Source: a virus. From it: a stretch of 64,000 bases of DNA. The notes below the pieces were generated by a model that had not been told where the DNA came from, did not search any database, and saw only the letters and a list, made by a program, of their open reading frames with translations. Below, piece by piece: positions 6,743 to 14,587 of this stretch (positions within the stretch are counted from its first letter, which is position 1; every line of letters begins with the position of its first letter). A program made the position numbers and the translations under genes. The stretch lies in IMG/VR virus record IMGVR_UViG_3300032268_001078, positions 62,001 through 126,000 of that record. The stretch is one strand, 5' to 3'.

Positions 6743-9733
6743 TTAAACTATTCTTATAACTTTAGCTCCACTTACAATATCTGTATATAAGTCACCTGAA
6801 CTTAGATTAGGAAAATCTGCACTTGTTGGTAAGTTTTTAATATTAACTATTGTTGCTCTATTAGCTGCTATTAATGTTGAATTTGTACTTCTATAAACAC
6901 TAAATCCACTTACTCTAGTTAAGCTAGTTCCTGTACCTACAATAAAGGCTGCTGTTAAATTACTTTCAGTATTATATTGACCTACAACTGTAGTATAACT
7001 TCCACTTGCAATTGTAGCTAAACCTTCTGCATGAGTTGCTGTTCCTTTGGCTGTTGTTTGATAACCTTCAGCGTGTGAATACATTCCTAAAGCTCTAGTT
7101 TGGTAACCTTCACTATGTGAACCACTAGCTAATGTTTCAGTGACAGTTTGAATACCTTCAGCGTGTGAAGCATTTCCTTTAGCTGTACTATAATAACCTT
7201 CAGCATGTGTATTTTCTCCATAAGCATTAGCAGCTCTACCTTCAGCATGTGAGTAGTCTCCGTCTGTTCGTGTACTACCCCCTTCAGCATGTGACCAAGC
7301 TCCATTAGCAAATGTACTAACACCTTCAACATGTGATGCATAAGCAGCTGCTACAGTGTCACACCCTTCTGAGTGTGAATGTTCACCACCAGCTGTTGTT
7401 CTATCTCCTTCAGCATGGCTATCATTACCTTCAGCATATGAACCTGTTCCTTCTGCATGTGAATAGTTTCCTCCTGCTGTATTAGCTCTACCTTCCGCAT
7501 GTGAATAGTTTCCTTTTGCTGTATTACCTAAACCTTCAGCATGAGAATAAGCTCCTGCTGCTTCATTTCCTAAACCTTGAGCGTATGAAAATATTCCACT
7601 TGCTGTTAGACGAAGACCATGTGTCATAGTAGCTCCTAAAGTAAATGAACCTGTTTTATTTCTTATTCCACCTTGTGAAGCCGGTAAACTTACATCTAAA
7701 CTACATGAAGTATGATTATCTCTTGTTGTAACTGATTGCCAATTTTCAATTGGTGGTGTAGATCCAGTATTTACTGTTACTAATACTCCATCTGAACCAC
7801 TTAATATTACATTTACTCCACTGCCTGTAAAATTCCAAACTGTAGTAGTAAGATTAACTAATGATCCACTATAATAAACACTACTTGTATTATTATAATA
7901 ATAAGATTGAGTTACATTTGTAATAGAACTAGTATAAGATTGAGTTACATTTGTAATAGAACTAGTATAAGATTGAGTTACATTTGTAATAGAACTAGTA
8001 TAAGATTGAGTTACATTTGTAATAGAACTACTGTAAATATTATTTACTACACTACTTGTATTATTAGTAATAATAATAGAACTTGTATAAAATGATTGAG
8101 ATACTGAAGATGTATAATTATTAATTGTTGTTCCTCCACCACTTCCACTAGTAACTAAAGAACTAGTAGGCATGTAAAACAATTGACCATTTGTTGGGTT
8201 TATACTAATTACATTTGGTAATACATTTACAGTTAAATCAGGCATATAAATACTTTGACTTAATCCAATAAATGTTTTATTAAAAATAGCTAAGTCTCTT
8301 CTAGCTCCACTACTTCCACTTCCATTACCAATAATAAATAAATCATTATCTTGTGGTCTATCTAAATTATAATGACCTACTACGTTCACATATGAACTAG
8401 ATGCTATTGTAAACCAACCAGCAGTGTGAGAACCATCTCCTATAGTTGTAGTATTAACACCTTCAGCATGTGAATACTGTGCTAATGTAGTTGTTCCTAA
8501 ACCTTCAGCATGAGATGAATCTGCTAATGTAGTTGTATTGTATCCTTCTGCGTGTGAATAGTTACCTGCTCCGTCTGTGCCAGATAATATTTCACCGGCT
8601 AATGTGCCATATCCTTCAGCATGAGCCCAACGTCCACTACCTCCAGTGGTTGTTTGATAACCTTCAGCATGTGAGTATTCTCCTATAGATATTGTACTGT
8701 CTCCTTCAGTGTGTGACCATGAACCTGATGATATTGTATTATATCCTTCAGCATGTGAAATACTTTTTGCTTTAGTATTTTGACCTTCAGCATGAGAATA
8801 AGCTCCTATTGCTGTAGTTTGTCTACCTTCAGCATGTGAGTAATTTCCTATAGCTGTTGTTTGATAACCTTCAGTGTGACTTGCTTCTCCTTTTGTTAAT
8901 GTTCCATAACCTTCAGCATGTGAATATTGAAAAGCTGCTGTTGTAAATGCTCCTTCAGTGTGTGAGCTTGTTGCTCCTAAAGCTACAGTTGTACCATAAC
9001 CTTCTGAGTGTCCACCATATCCTATTACTGTGGTACCTCTACCTTCAGCATGACCTTTACCACCATTTCCATGTCCACTCGGACCTCCATTTCCATCTGT
9101 TACTGTTCTATATCCTTCTGTGTGTGACCTCCAACCACCAGCAGTTGTTTCAAAGCCTTCAGCATGTGATCCATTACCTAATGCTTTAGTGGATACACCT
9201 TCAGCATGAGTTGAATCTCCCTGAGCATACGTGCTAAATCCTTTTGCGTGTGAATAATCTCCTTTTGCTTCAGTTCCACCACCTTCAGCGTGTGAATTAT
9301 CTCCTGATGCTATTGTTGAACTACCTTCAGCATGTGAATAATCTCCTGATGATACTGTTGAATTGCCTTCAGCATGACTATATTGACCACTTGCATCATT
9401 ATTATTTTTTCCATTCACCATACTTCCGGTAATAGATACAAATCCATTTTGGTTGAATGGTCCTGTATTATCTAAAGTATTACTACTTGAAATATACAAG
9501 GATCCTGAGATGATAACAGTACTGCCAGAAACAGTAAAAATGTCTCCTAATGAAAAACTACTTGTATTAAAATTAACATCTCCTATAAAAGTAGTACTTC
9601 CTGATAAAGTTATTGTAGAACCTGTAATATTAACAGCACTACCAGACATGGTAGTTGACAGGTATTGAAGATTACCGTCAGCTTCTTCCCAAGTAAGAGC
9701 ACGGTTTAGATTTTCTCTATAAATTAGTGGCAT
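6743..9733 (-). CDS. trimeric adhesin-like tail fibre with SHAEG repeats
   Basis: 996 residues. N-terminal ~100 residues (LNRALTWEEADGNLQYLSTT, then SGS-rich) look like an attachment domain. Two long arrays of 14-residue YadA-head-like repeats (YSHAEGxxTTAxG) follow, roughly 100-460 and 690-920, about forty repeats in all. Each array ends in a similar cap (VVGHYNLDRPQDNDLFIIGNG; VVGQYNTESNLTAAFIVGTG). Between them is a stalk with four copies of SSITNVTQSYT. Such repeats form trimeric beta-rolls, so a receptor-binding fibre is likely. It stands alone in the replication region, far from the other fibres, with its own class B motif and terminator. Confidence 0.85.
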   Translation of the reverse strand: MPLIYRENLNRALTWEEADGNLQYLSTTMSGSAVNITGSTITLSGSTTFIGDVNFNTSSFSLGDIFTVSGSTVIISGSLYISSSNTLDNTGPFNQNGFVSITGSMVNGKNNNDASGQYSHAEGNSTVSSGDYSHAEGSSTIASGDNSHAEGGGTEAKGDYSHAKGFSTYAQGDSTHAEGVSTKALGNGSHAEGFETTAGGWRSHTEGYRTVTDGNGGPSGHGNGGKGHAEGRGTTVIGYGGHSEGYGTTVALGATSSHTEGAFTTAAFQYSHAEGYGTLTKGEASHTEGYQTTAIGNYSHAEGRQTTAIGAYSHAEGQNTKAKSISHAEGYNTISSGSWSHTEGDSTISIGEYSHAEGYQTTTGGSGRWAHAEGYGTLAGEILSGTDGAGNYSHAEGYNTTTLADSSHAEGLGTTTLAQYSHAEGVNTTTIGDGSHTAGWFTIASSSYVNVVGHYNLDRPQDNDLFIIGNGSGSSGARRDLAIFNKTFIGLSQSIYMPDLTVNVLPNVISINPTNGQLFYMPTSSLVTSGSGGGTTINNYTSSVSQSFYTSSIIITNNTSSVVNNIYSSSITNVTQSYTSSITNVTQSYTSSITNVTQSYTSSITNVTQSYYYNNTSSVYYSGSLVNLTTTVWNFTGSGVNVILSGSDGVLVTVNTGSTPPIENWQSVTTRDNHTSCSLDVSLPASQGGIRNKTGSFTLGATMTHGLRLTASGIFSYAQGLGNEAAGAYSHAEGLGNTAKGNYSHAEGRANTAGGNYSHAEGTGSYAEGNDSHAEGDRTTAGGEHSHSEGCDTVAAAYASHVEGVSTFANGAWSHAEGGSTRTDGDYSHAEGRAANAYGENTHAEGYYSTAKGNASHAEGIQTVTETLASGSHSEGYQTRALGMYSHAEGYQTTAKGTATHAEGLATIASGSYTTVVGQYNTESNLTAAFIVGTGTSLTRVSGFSVYRSTNSTLIAANRATIVNIKNLPTSADFPNLSSGDLYTDIVSGAKVIRIV
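7905..8036 (-). repeat. four tandem 33-bp direct repeats inside the adhesin gene
   Basis: Near-perfect 33-bp units (starting GATTGAGTTACATTTG on the plus strand) at 7905, 7938, 7971 and 8004 encode SSITNVTQSYT in the stalk. The exact 11-codon period keeps frame, so copy number could change without breaking the gene. Confidence 0.9.
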
Positions 9734-9739
9734 AGTCAG

Positions 9740-9749
9740 TAATAAATAT
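9740..9749 (-). promoter_or_regulatory. class B upstream motif (sense ATATTTATTA)
   Basis: Six bases before the adhesin start. The 19 bases 9731-9749 are identical to 59667-59685, upstream of the 502-residue neck gene. Confidence 0.45.
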
Positions 9750-9771
9750 ACCCATAATTAATTAGACTAAT

Positions 9772-9945
9772 TTAAAACTGAAATTTTTTGTTTAAAGTTT
9801 TTTTTCTACGAGTACATCCACAGTCTCGTTTTAAGATTTTTGTAAAAAACCAAGTAGTTAGAAGATCTAGTTTAGTATAATAAGTAATTAAAGCAACTAA
9901 GTCGCCTAAACCTTCTAACTTTTGTCCTGGTTGATAACGTTCCAT
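9772..9945 (-). CDS. small hypothetical protein with CGC..R motif
   Basis: 57 residues, MERYQPGQKLEGLGDLVALI then a C-terminus DCGCTRRKKTLNKKFQF. The Met at 9945 is chosen because the upstream extension to 10020 would lie inside the preceding gene and is of poor composition. The CGCxxRxxxLN tail occurs in small proteins of other myoviruses as I recall, but no function is known to me. A class B motif ends two bases before the start. Confidence 0.7.
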   Translation of the reverse strand: MERYQPGQKLEGLGDLVALITYYTKLDLLTTWFFTKILKRDCGCTRRKKTLNKKFQF

Positions 9946-9947
9946 GT

Positions 9948-9957
9948 TAATAAATAT
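9948..9957 (-). promoter_or_regulatory. class B upstream motif (sense ATATTTATTA)
   Basis: Perfect decamer two bases before the 57-residue gene and overlapping the stop of the gene upstream. The spacing is very short for a promoter. Confidence 0.3.
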
Positions 9958-10460
9958 TAACGTTGTTTGTCGTTTTGGAATTGTCCGTTGTAAAGTTTGT
10001 CTTCTGTTACTGGAGTACAATCGTGGAAATACATTTGAGCTACTCTACTATTTTCTTCAATGAATATAGGATAATTTACAAACATATATGTTCCTACATT
10101 ATTTGTTTGAAATCCTGGATCAAAAATACTTGATTGGATTAATGCTCCATTTCTCATCAATGAACTTCTTTGACGAATTAAACCTACTCTATTTGGTGCT
10201 ATATTACAACCTTCATTCATGATTACATCATAAACTCCAGCATATAATAACCATCCAAAACGACCATCAATCATTTGTTTTTCTACTCCAACGTGTTGAT
10301 TTACTTCAGTTTTGTCTTTCAAAACTTTACCTACTCTTCCACCAACTTGATTGATTGCTTTAATTGATAAGTCAAAGCCTACTTGAGCTGGTTTACCATG
10401 TGAATTACTATCTAAAGTAATTAGACCTTCTTCTAATATTTGATCTGCGTTTAATATCAT
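9957..10460 (-). CDS. dCTP deaminase / dUTPase family protein
   Basis: 167 residues. Family signature VGLIRQRSSLMRNGALIQ, then SSIFDPGF, and a C-terminal YNGQFQND like the end of dCTP deaminases. These enzymes form trimers that deaminate dCTP and/or hydrolyse dUTP, feeding dUMP to thymidylate synthase (ThyX at 14588). The usual dCTP deaminase catalytic Glu after 'DPGxxG' is not obvious: the aligned segment reads VGTYMFVNYP. It could be a divergent enzyme or an inactive relative. Its start overlaps the GIY-YIG gene stop by ATGA. Confidence 0.75.
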   Translation of the reverse strand: MILNADQILEEGLITLDSNSHGKPAQVGFDLSIKAINQVGGRVGKVLKDKTEVNQHVGVEKQMIDGRFGWLLYAGVYDVIMNEGCNIAPNRVGLIRQRSSLMRNGALIQSSIFDPGFQTNNVGTYMFVNYPIFIEENSRVAQMYFHDCTPVTEDKLYNGQFQNDKQR

Positions 10461-11188
10461 ATTTCTTTATTTTTGTTTTTATAATAATTTTTATTTAGAT
10501 ATTTGTAATCACTTTTTTCATCTTTAAGTAATTTGAACATTTTAGTGATACCTATATTATTACTTAATCTACATTCTTTAACTGAGTTATAAGTAGTGTT
10601 AGTACTTATTTTTAAAACTTGGTTTCCTGTTTTTGGACCAGCTCCTAATTTTGGTATTCCTTTTCCACCAGCTCCTGGTTTTGGTTTTCCTTTTTGTTTT
10701 AAATCAGGTTTTCCTTTTCTTTTACTGGGGATTCCTGTTTTTACTATGCTTAGATTTTTACAATGTTCTTCAGTTTTTTTCTTTCCGGTTAATTTTTTAC
10801 TTACATTAGGTTTTTTAGAGTTTCTTTGAGCAATACTAGCCGCGTCTGAATGTGTTCCTGTTCTAGATTCAGTTATTTTTGATCCTCTATTTAAGTATTT
10901 TTCTGTTTTTGTAGGTCCATTAATACTTCCAAAACTTTTATTAGTTTTATTGTAAAACAAACCATTATTAGCCGCGTCGTAATACTCTAACCAATAAATT
11001 TCTCTTTCATTTAAATGTTTCAAATCGATACAATGTTCTAATATTTCTTTTTTAAAATTATGTTTACCAATTTTTTTTAAAGCTTTTTTAAACTCCGTAC
11101 CACCACCATAATAAGAAGAAATATTGTTTCTGTCTTTTCCTAGGTATTTCATACCATCAATCAAATTAGTTGTTATGTAAATAATCAT
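10457..11188 (-). CDS. GIY-YIG homing endonuclease with NUMOD-type modules
   Basis: 243 residues. The N-terminal GIY-YIG-like nuclease reads IYITTNLIDGMKYLGKD, with a conserved Glu in NEREIYWLEYYD. A Lys/Gly/Pro-rich linker follows, with NUMOD3-like SKKLTGKKKTEEHCKNLS and a C-terminal NUMOD1-like DNA-binding repeat (KISTNTTYNSVKECRLSNNI). Freestanding Seg-type mobile endonuclease of T4-like phages. It sits between folE and the dCTP deaminase-like gene, which are otherwise likely neighbours. Independent class B motif. Confidence 0.88.
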   Translation of the reverse strand: MIIYITTNLIDGMKYLGKDRNNISSYYGGGTEFKKALKKIGKHNFKKEILEHCIDLKHLNEREIYWLEYYDAANNGLFYNKTNKSFGSINGPTKTEKYLNRGSKITESRTGTHSDAASIAQRNSKKPNVSKKLTGKKKTEEHCKNLSIVKTGIPSKRKGKPDLKQKGKPKPGAGGKGIPKLGAGPKTGNQVLKISTNTTYNSVKECRLSNNIGITKMFKLLKDEKSDYKYLNKNYYKNKNKEI

Positions 11189-11192
11189 ACAT

Positions 11193-11202
11193 TAATAAAT
11201 AT
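11193..11202 (-). promoter_or_regulatory. class B upstream motif (sense ATATTTATTA)
   Basis: Four bases before the GIY-YIG gene start, in the 41-base gap after folE. Confidence 0.35.
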
Positions 11203-11229
11203 GAAACACCTAGTAGAGTGACAAAAATA

Positions 11230-11925
11230 TTAGTAAAGAAGTTTATGAGAAGAAGCCATGTCAATTGATTTAAAATATTCAGCTCTAACTTCTGCTTTAT
11301 CCATAAATACTCCTGTTAAGTGATTAGTAACCATTGCTGAACCTACATGATTTGTTCCTCTACAACTAACACATTGGTGTTCTCCAACAATAGTTACTGC
11401 TACCCCAATATTACCCTCACATACATTATCAACAGCATTGTGAATAGCCATTGTAAGTTGTTCTTGAATAGCACCTCTTCTCCCAAAATGCTCTACAAGA
11501 CGATTTAGTTTACTTAAACCAATTACTTTAGCATCTGGTCCAGGAATGTAAGCGATATGTACTCTTCCTAAAATAGTTTCATGATGATGTGAACACATTG
11601 ATGTTAATGGTATGTTTGTTTGAACTACCATTCCTTGGTATCCATCACTTGGAAAAGCAGTTATTGATGGAGGAGCATCATATCTTCCTCTCCATTGTTC
11701 AAAAACATACTTTTTCGCGATACGACGAGGAGTGTCACTACTATTAGGATCGTTTTCCCAATCACAACCTAATGCTGTCAAAAATTGACCATAAGCTTCT
11801 GCTGCTTTATCTACCATAGCCCATTTTTCTTTTTCAGTAAATGGAAAGCCGGGCGCTATTCCATTTGCATAACCTTGTTTTACTACTTCTAAATCAAGTG
11901 TAAAAGTTTTCTTATTATTTGTCAT
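11230..11925 (-). CDS. folE: GTP cyclohydrolase I
   Basis: 231 residues. It converts GTP to 7,8-dihydroneopterin triphosphate, the first step to preQ0. Zinc ligands are conserved in MCSHHHETI and EHQCVSCRG, with IGLSKLNRLVEHFGRR and QEQLT as in bacterial FolE. It overlaps the small membrane-protein gene by 11 bases and ends the transcript that starts at the thioredoxin gene. Together with QueD, QueE and QueC in the same block this points to 7-deazaguanine synthesis rather than folate synthesis. Confidence 0.95.
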   Translation of the reverse strand: MTNNKKTFTLDLEVVKQGYANGIAPGFPFTEKEKWAMVDKAAEAYGQFLTALGCDWENDPNSSDTPRRIAKKYVFEQWRGRYDAPPSITAFPSDGYQGMVVQTNIPLTSMCSHHHETILGRVHIAYIPGPDAKVIGLSKLNRLVEHFGRRGAIQEQLTMAIHNAVDNVCEGNIGVAVTIVGEHQCVSCRGTNHVGSAMVTNHLTGVFMDKAEVRAEYFKSIDMASSHKLLY

Positions 11926-12100
11926 TGTTTTTGATTTTTTTTTCTGTTTCTAAAATTCGTTTTGATGTTGTTGATGCTAAAGTAAATATTTGTATCCACA
12001 ATTTATCAATTTCTCTTCTTTGTTTATCTATAATATAACCAAAATAACATAAAATCCCAAAAATTACTGCTAAAATTATATATAAGATTGTTAATGTCAT
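11915..12100 (-). CDS. small single-pass membrane protein
   Basis: 61 residues: one hydrophobic segment at about 3-24 (LTILYIILAVIFGILCYFGY), then a charged helix (DKQRREIDKLWIQIF... ETEKKIKNN), probably cytoplasmic. It overlaps the thioesterase gene by ATGA and folE by 11 bases. Family not recognised; a spanin, holin or phage-specific membrane role cannot be told apart. Confidence 0.65.
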   Translation of the reverse strand: MTLTILYIILAVIFGILCYFGYIIDKQRREIDKLWIQIFTLASTTSKRILETEKKIKNNDK

Positions 12101-12498
12101 AATTTTTCTGGTGGTGTGTTAAATATTCTTTTTACTTGTTCTGATATTGAAATAGGCTGTCCTTCATTATCAACTCTAACAAAAGTCATCTTAGTGGCTA
12201 ATAATACAACTTCATCTGCTCTAAAAACATTGTATGCTCTTGCTTCTACTTTAAATGTAGCTGATGTATTTCCTATTTTAGATAATTCAGCATATATCTT
12301 AACTAGATTGTTTTCTTTAGCTGGTTTTTTAAATACACATTCATCAATAGCCATTGTGATCATATTTTGTGTTCGACATTTTTCCATAGCATAAGCAGCT
12401 ACAGCAGAGTCTAACCATGCTAAAAGTACTCCTCCAAATAAATTACCGTGGAAACCTAAGTCTGATTTTTTAACTGGGTGTGTTGATAGTAAATCCAT
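12097..12498 (-). CDS. hotdog-fold acyl-CoA thioesterase (YciA-like)
   Basis: 133 residues with the hotdog thioesterase signature GNLFGGVLLAWLDSAVAAYA, including the Asp used in catalysis, then VFKKPAKENNLVKIYAEL and VLLATKMTFVRVD, as in YciA/BFIT-like enzymes that hydrolyse acyl-CoA. Such a gene is unusual in a phage. Its start overlaps the queE stop and its end overlaps the membrane-protein gene, so it belongs to the trx-queE-folE transcript. The substrate cannot be predicted. Confidence 0.85.
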   Translation of the reverse strand: MDLLSTHPVKKSDLGFHGNLFGGVLLAWLDSAVAAYAMEKCRTQNMITMAIDECVFKKPAKENNLVKIYAELSKIGNTSATFKVEARAYNVFRADEVVLLATKMTFVRVDNEGQPISISEQVKRIFNTPPEKL

Positions 12499-13292
12499 TA
12501 AACTGCTCTTTTAGTATCGTATGATATAATATGATCTCTACCAGTCCAATTGTATCCCATTTCAAATGCTTTTTCTAAACTAATTGGATACTGTTTAATC
12601 AATTCTTCTCTGTTATCACCAGCTGGCATTAACCATGTTTTATTTTTAGGAATGTTGTGTTTTATTCTAAACTCTTCAATTTCTTGAATATTTTCTTCTG
12701 TTCCGTCGTAAACTGGTTTGTAATGATAATCTGAATGGTAAGCTAGAGTTTTACTAATTGCGTCATGATTTAAACGTAATTTGTTATGTTGGTCAATCAT
12801 CTTTTGATCAACGAGTTTACCCATTGGTGTAGTGACGTCAATTTTAGGTACAGAGTTACTAAACTTAGGGCTAAGAGATACCAACCCAAATGGATAATCT
12901 GTTTCAATAAAATGGCTGCCTTCTGTTTCAATAGTTATAAATATACCTCTTTCGTTAGCAAAGTGAGTTAATTCATTACAAAGATCAGGTTGCATTGTTG
13001 GTGAACCACCCGTTAACATCATTTCAGTAATTGTTGGATTTTCATCATAAATTTTGATGATATCATTAAATGTGTAAGTTCCTTTACCTGGATGAATACT
13101 TGTGTACCAAGAATCACACCAGCCTCCAGCACCAAACCAACAACGATGTGTACATCCAGTTGTTCTAATAGCTACTGTTGGTCTACCTTGTCTTGAACCC
13201 TCACTTTGAATACAAGTGTAGAGTTCAAGAATTGGTAAAGTTTTATTATAATCAGTAATTCTACCTGGTTTTTTAATTTCTGTCATAAGCAT
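12498..13292 (-). CDS. queE: 7-carboxy-7-deazaguanine synthase (radical SAM)
   Basis: 264 residues. QueE turns 6-carboxytetrahydropterin into 7-carboxy-7-deazaguanine. Diagnostic parts: IQSEGSRQGRPTVAIRTTGC, the SAM-binding MLTGGSPTMQ and ITIETEGSH. The Fe-S motif is odd: C-THR-C-WFGAGGW-C, a CX3CX7C spacing with an insertion before the third Cys instead of CX3CX2C. A second Met at 13286 is also possible. The start overlaps the thioredoxin gene by 20 bases, and the stop overlaps the thioesterase start. Confidence 0.9.
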   Translation of the reverse strand: MLMTEIKKPGRITDYNKTLPILELYTCIQSEGSRQGRPTVAIRTTGCTHRCWFGAGGWCDSWYTSIHPGKGTYTFNDIIKIYDENPTITEMMLTGGSPTMQPDLCNELTHFANERGIFITIETEGSHFIETDYPFGLVSLSPKFSNSVPKIDVTTPMGKLVDQKMIDQHNKLRLNHDAISKTLAYHSDYHYKPVYDGTEENIQEIEEFRIKHNIPKNKTWLMPAGDNREELIKQYPISLEKAFEMGYNWTGRDHIISYDTKRAV

Positions 13293-13515
13293 CTTGTAGT
13301 GTCTGTAATGTTGTTATTCCAACGTTTTTCCATACTTCTACTCCATCTTTTAACAAGATAGTTGTAGGTACAGCTTTTATTCCATATGATACCGCTGTAT
13401 CTATATCGATAGTTATATCTATTTTTTCAACAGGTACATTTAATGTACTGATTATTGGTCCGTAAGTCCTACAAGGTCCACATGTAGGAGATGTAAAATA
13501 TATAAATTTTTTCAT
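13273..13515 (-). CDS. thioredoxin-like protein
   Basis: 80 residues, shorter than bacterial thioredoxin (~105). Active site TSPTCGPCRTYGP with the classical CGPC, and the cis-Pro segment KAVPTTILLKDGVEV. A cytoplasmic disulfide reductase. It is a plausible reductant for the class II RNR (20637-22487), whose C-terminus carries a Cys pair. It is the first gene of the trx-queE-thioesterase-folE group and has a class A motif upstream. Confidence 0.88.
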   Translation of the reverse strand: MKKFIYFTSPTCGPCRTYGPIISTLNVPVEKIDITIDIDTAVSYGIKAVPTTILLKDGVEVWKNVGITTLQTLQDAYDRN

Positions 13516-13521
13516 TTTCTA

Positions 13522-13531
13522 TAATATAATT
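13522..13531 (-). promoter_or_regulatory. class A upstream motif (sense AATTATATTA)
   Basis: Six bases before the thioredoxin start, in the short gap after the GIY-YIG gene. Confidence 0.4.
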
Positions 13532-14096
13532 AATTTTGTTTAAATTTCCAAATAAAACCATATGCTGTTGGTTGTTTTCCTCTACAAACAGCCCCAACAC
13601 CATCACTATTAGGTTTTTTCATAAATACTTGTGCTTGAATTTGTGATTCAAATTCTCTAATAAAAGTTCCATTTAAATCATATTGTATGACTGGTGTTTG
13701 TGACCATGTATTTTTTCTTTCTTTTAAATGACTTCGTTTTAATTTTATTTTACTTTTATGTTCATCACTAAATAATTTTCCTTTATGAGATTTTGATTTA
13801 CCTTTAGTTTTTTTACTAATTTTTTGATTTCGTTCATTAGTGAATGTAATAGTAGTTGATCCTCCACCACCAAAATTTTTATTTTCTAAAATAAATCCCC
13901 AACTTCTATATAAAAATATATAATGACTTTCCCAAAATTTCCATTCATTTAATGATACTTCATCTATTATTTCAAATTGAATGTTTTTACCAAATTTTTT
14001 ACGATGATCTCCTTTTCTACCTTGAATAGAATTGGTTTTACCTATGTAAAATGGTATTTTATTTCCATTATGTAAATAGTAGATAAAGGTGTTCAT
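13530..14096 (-). CDS. GIY-YIG homing endonuclease with C-terminal NUMOD-like module
   Basis: 188 residues. N-terminal FIYYLHNGNKIPFYIGKT is the GIY-YIG core; Glu in WKFWESHYIFLY is the likely metal ligand. A basic linker (KISKKTKGKSKSHKGKL) leads to PVIQYDLNGTFIREFES with VCRGKQPTAYGFIWKF, the NUMOD-type DNA-recognition repeat. It is inserted two bases after queD, between queD and the thioredoxin gene, so it splits the modification cluster. Confidence 0.85.
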   Translation of the reverse strand: MNTFIYYLHNGNKIPFYIGKTNSIQGRKGDHRKKFGKNIQFEIIDEVSLNEWKFWESHYIFLYRSWGFILENKNFGGGGSTTITFTNERNQKISKKTKGKSKSHKGKLFSDEHKSKIKLKRSHLKERKNTWSQTPVIQYDLNGTFIREFESQIQAQVFMKKPNSDGVGAVCRGKQPTAYGFIWKFKQN

Positions 14097-14098
14097 AA

Positions 14099-14563
14099 TT
14101 ATCCTTTGTAAATTGCTGTATTTTTTTCGTGTTCTCTAAATTCAACTTGAGTTACTTTAACTCTACCTTCTGTTTCTAGTTGAACAAAATTATTTAGTTT
14201 ATTGTAAAAATATTCAGCAAAACGTTCTGCTCCTACTGATGGAATAATTCTTAATTGGATTATACCAGACTCGTGCATTTGCATAAATAGAGGTAAGTAA
14301 GGATCATCTTCAGCTACAATAGTTGTATGATCAAGCATATAATCCATCCATACTTTAGGATTCATACCATCAATAGTACCTTTAGCTCTTTTCATTCCTC
14401 CGAAGTCCCAAACCCAATTACGCTCATCAAGTTCACCTTCAAACCATACTCTAAAACTTACTGCATAACCATGCAAAAATTTACAGTGAGTATCTTCTGC
14501 TTTCCATTGTCTAAAACAAGCAGAATATCCATCAAATAACTTTGTTGATTTAAATGTTTTCAT
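14099..14563 (-). CDS. queD: 6-pyruvoyltetrahydropterin / 6-carboxytetrahydropterin synthase (QueD-like)
   Basis: 154 residues. It would convert dihydroneopterin triphosphate to 6-carboxytetrahydropterin, the QueE substrate. The catalytic Cys region reads THCKFLHGYAVSF and the C-terminal part VTQVEFREHEKNTA carries the family Glu. The usual zinc-ligand motif 'HGH' is HGY here, and the first ligand His (FxAxH) is replaced in YSACFRQW. I recall this variant from other phage QueD proteins, but metal binding must differ. Own class A motif. Confidence 0.85.
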   Translation of the reverse strand: MKTFKSTKLFDGYSACFRQWKAEDTHCKFLHGYAVSFRVWFEGELDERNWVWDFGGMKRAKGTIDGMNPKVWMDYMLDHTTIVAEDDPYLPLFMQMHESGIIQLRIIPSVGAERFAEYFYNKLNNFVQLETEGRVKVTQVEFREHEKNTAIYKG

Positions 14564-14568
14564 ATTAA

Positions 14569-14578
14569 TAATATAATA
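14569..14578 (-). promoter_or_regulatory. class A upstream motif (sense TATTATATTA)
   Basis: Perfect copy five bases before the queD start. Confidence 0.45.
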
Positions 14579-14587
14579 AAATTTATT

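Noticed and set aside
7129-7341. 70-codon minus-strand frame inside the adhesin gene
   Set aside because: An out-of-frame echo of the SHAEG repeats (MLKV runs); the main frame is clearly coding.
7905-8036. CRISPR-like regular 33-bp repeats
   Set aside because: The units are directly adjacent with no spacers and encode an in-frame stalk repeat.
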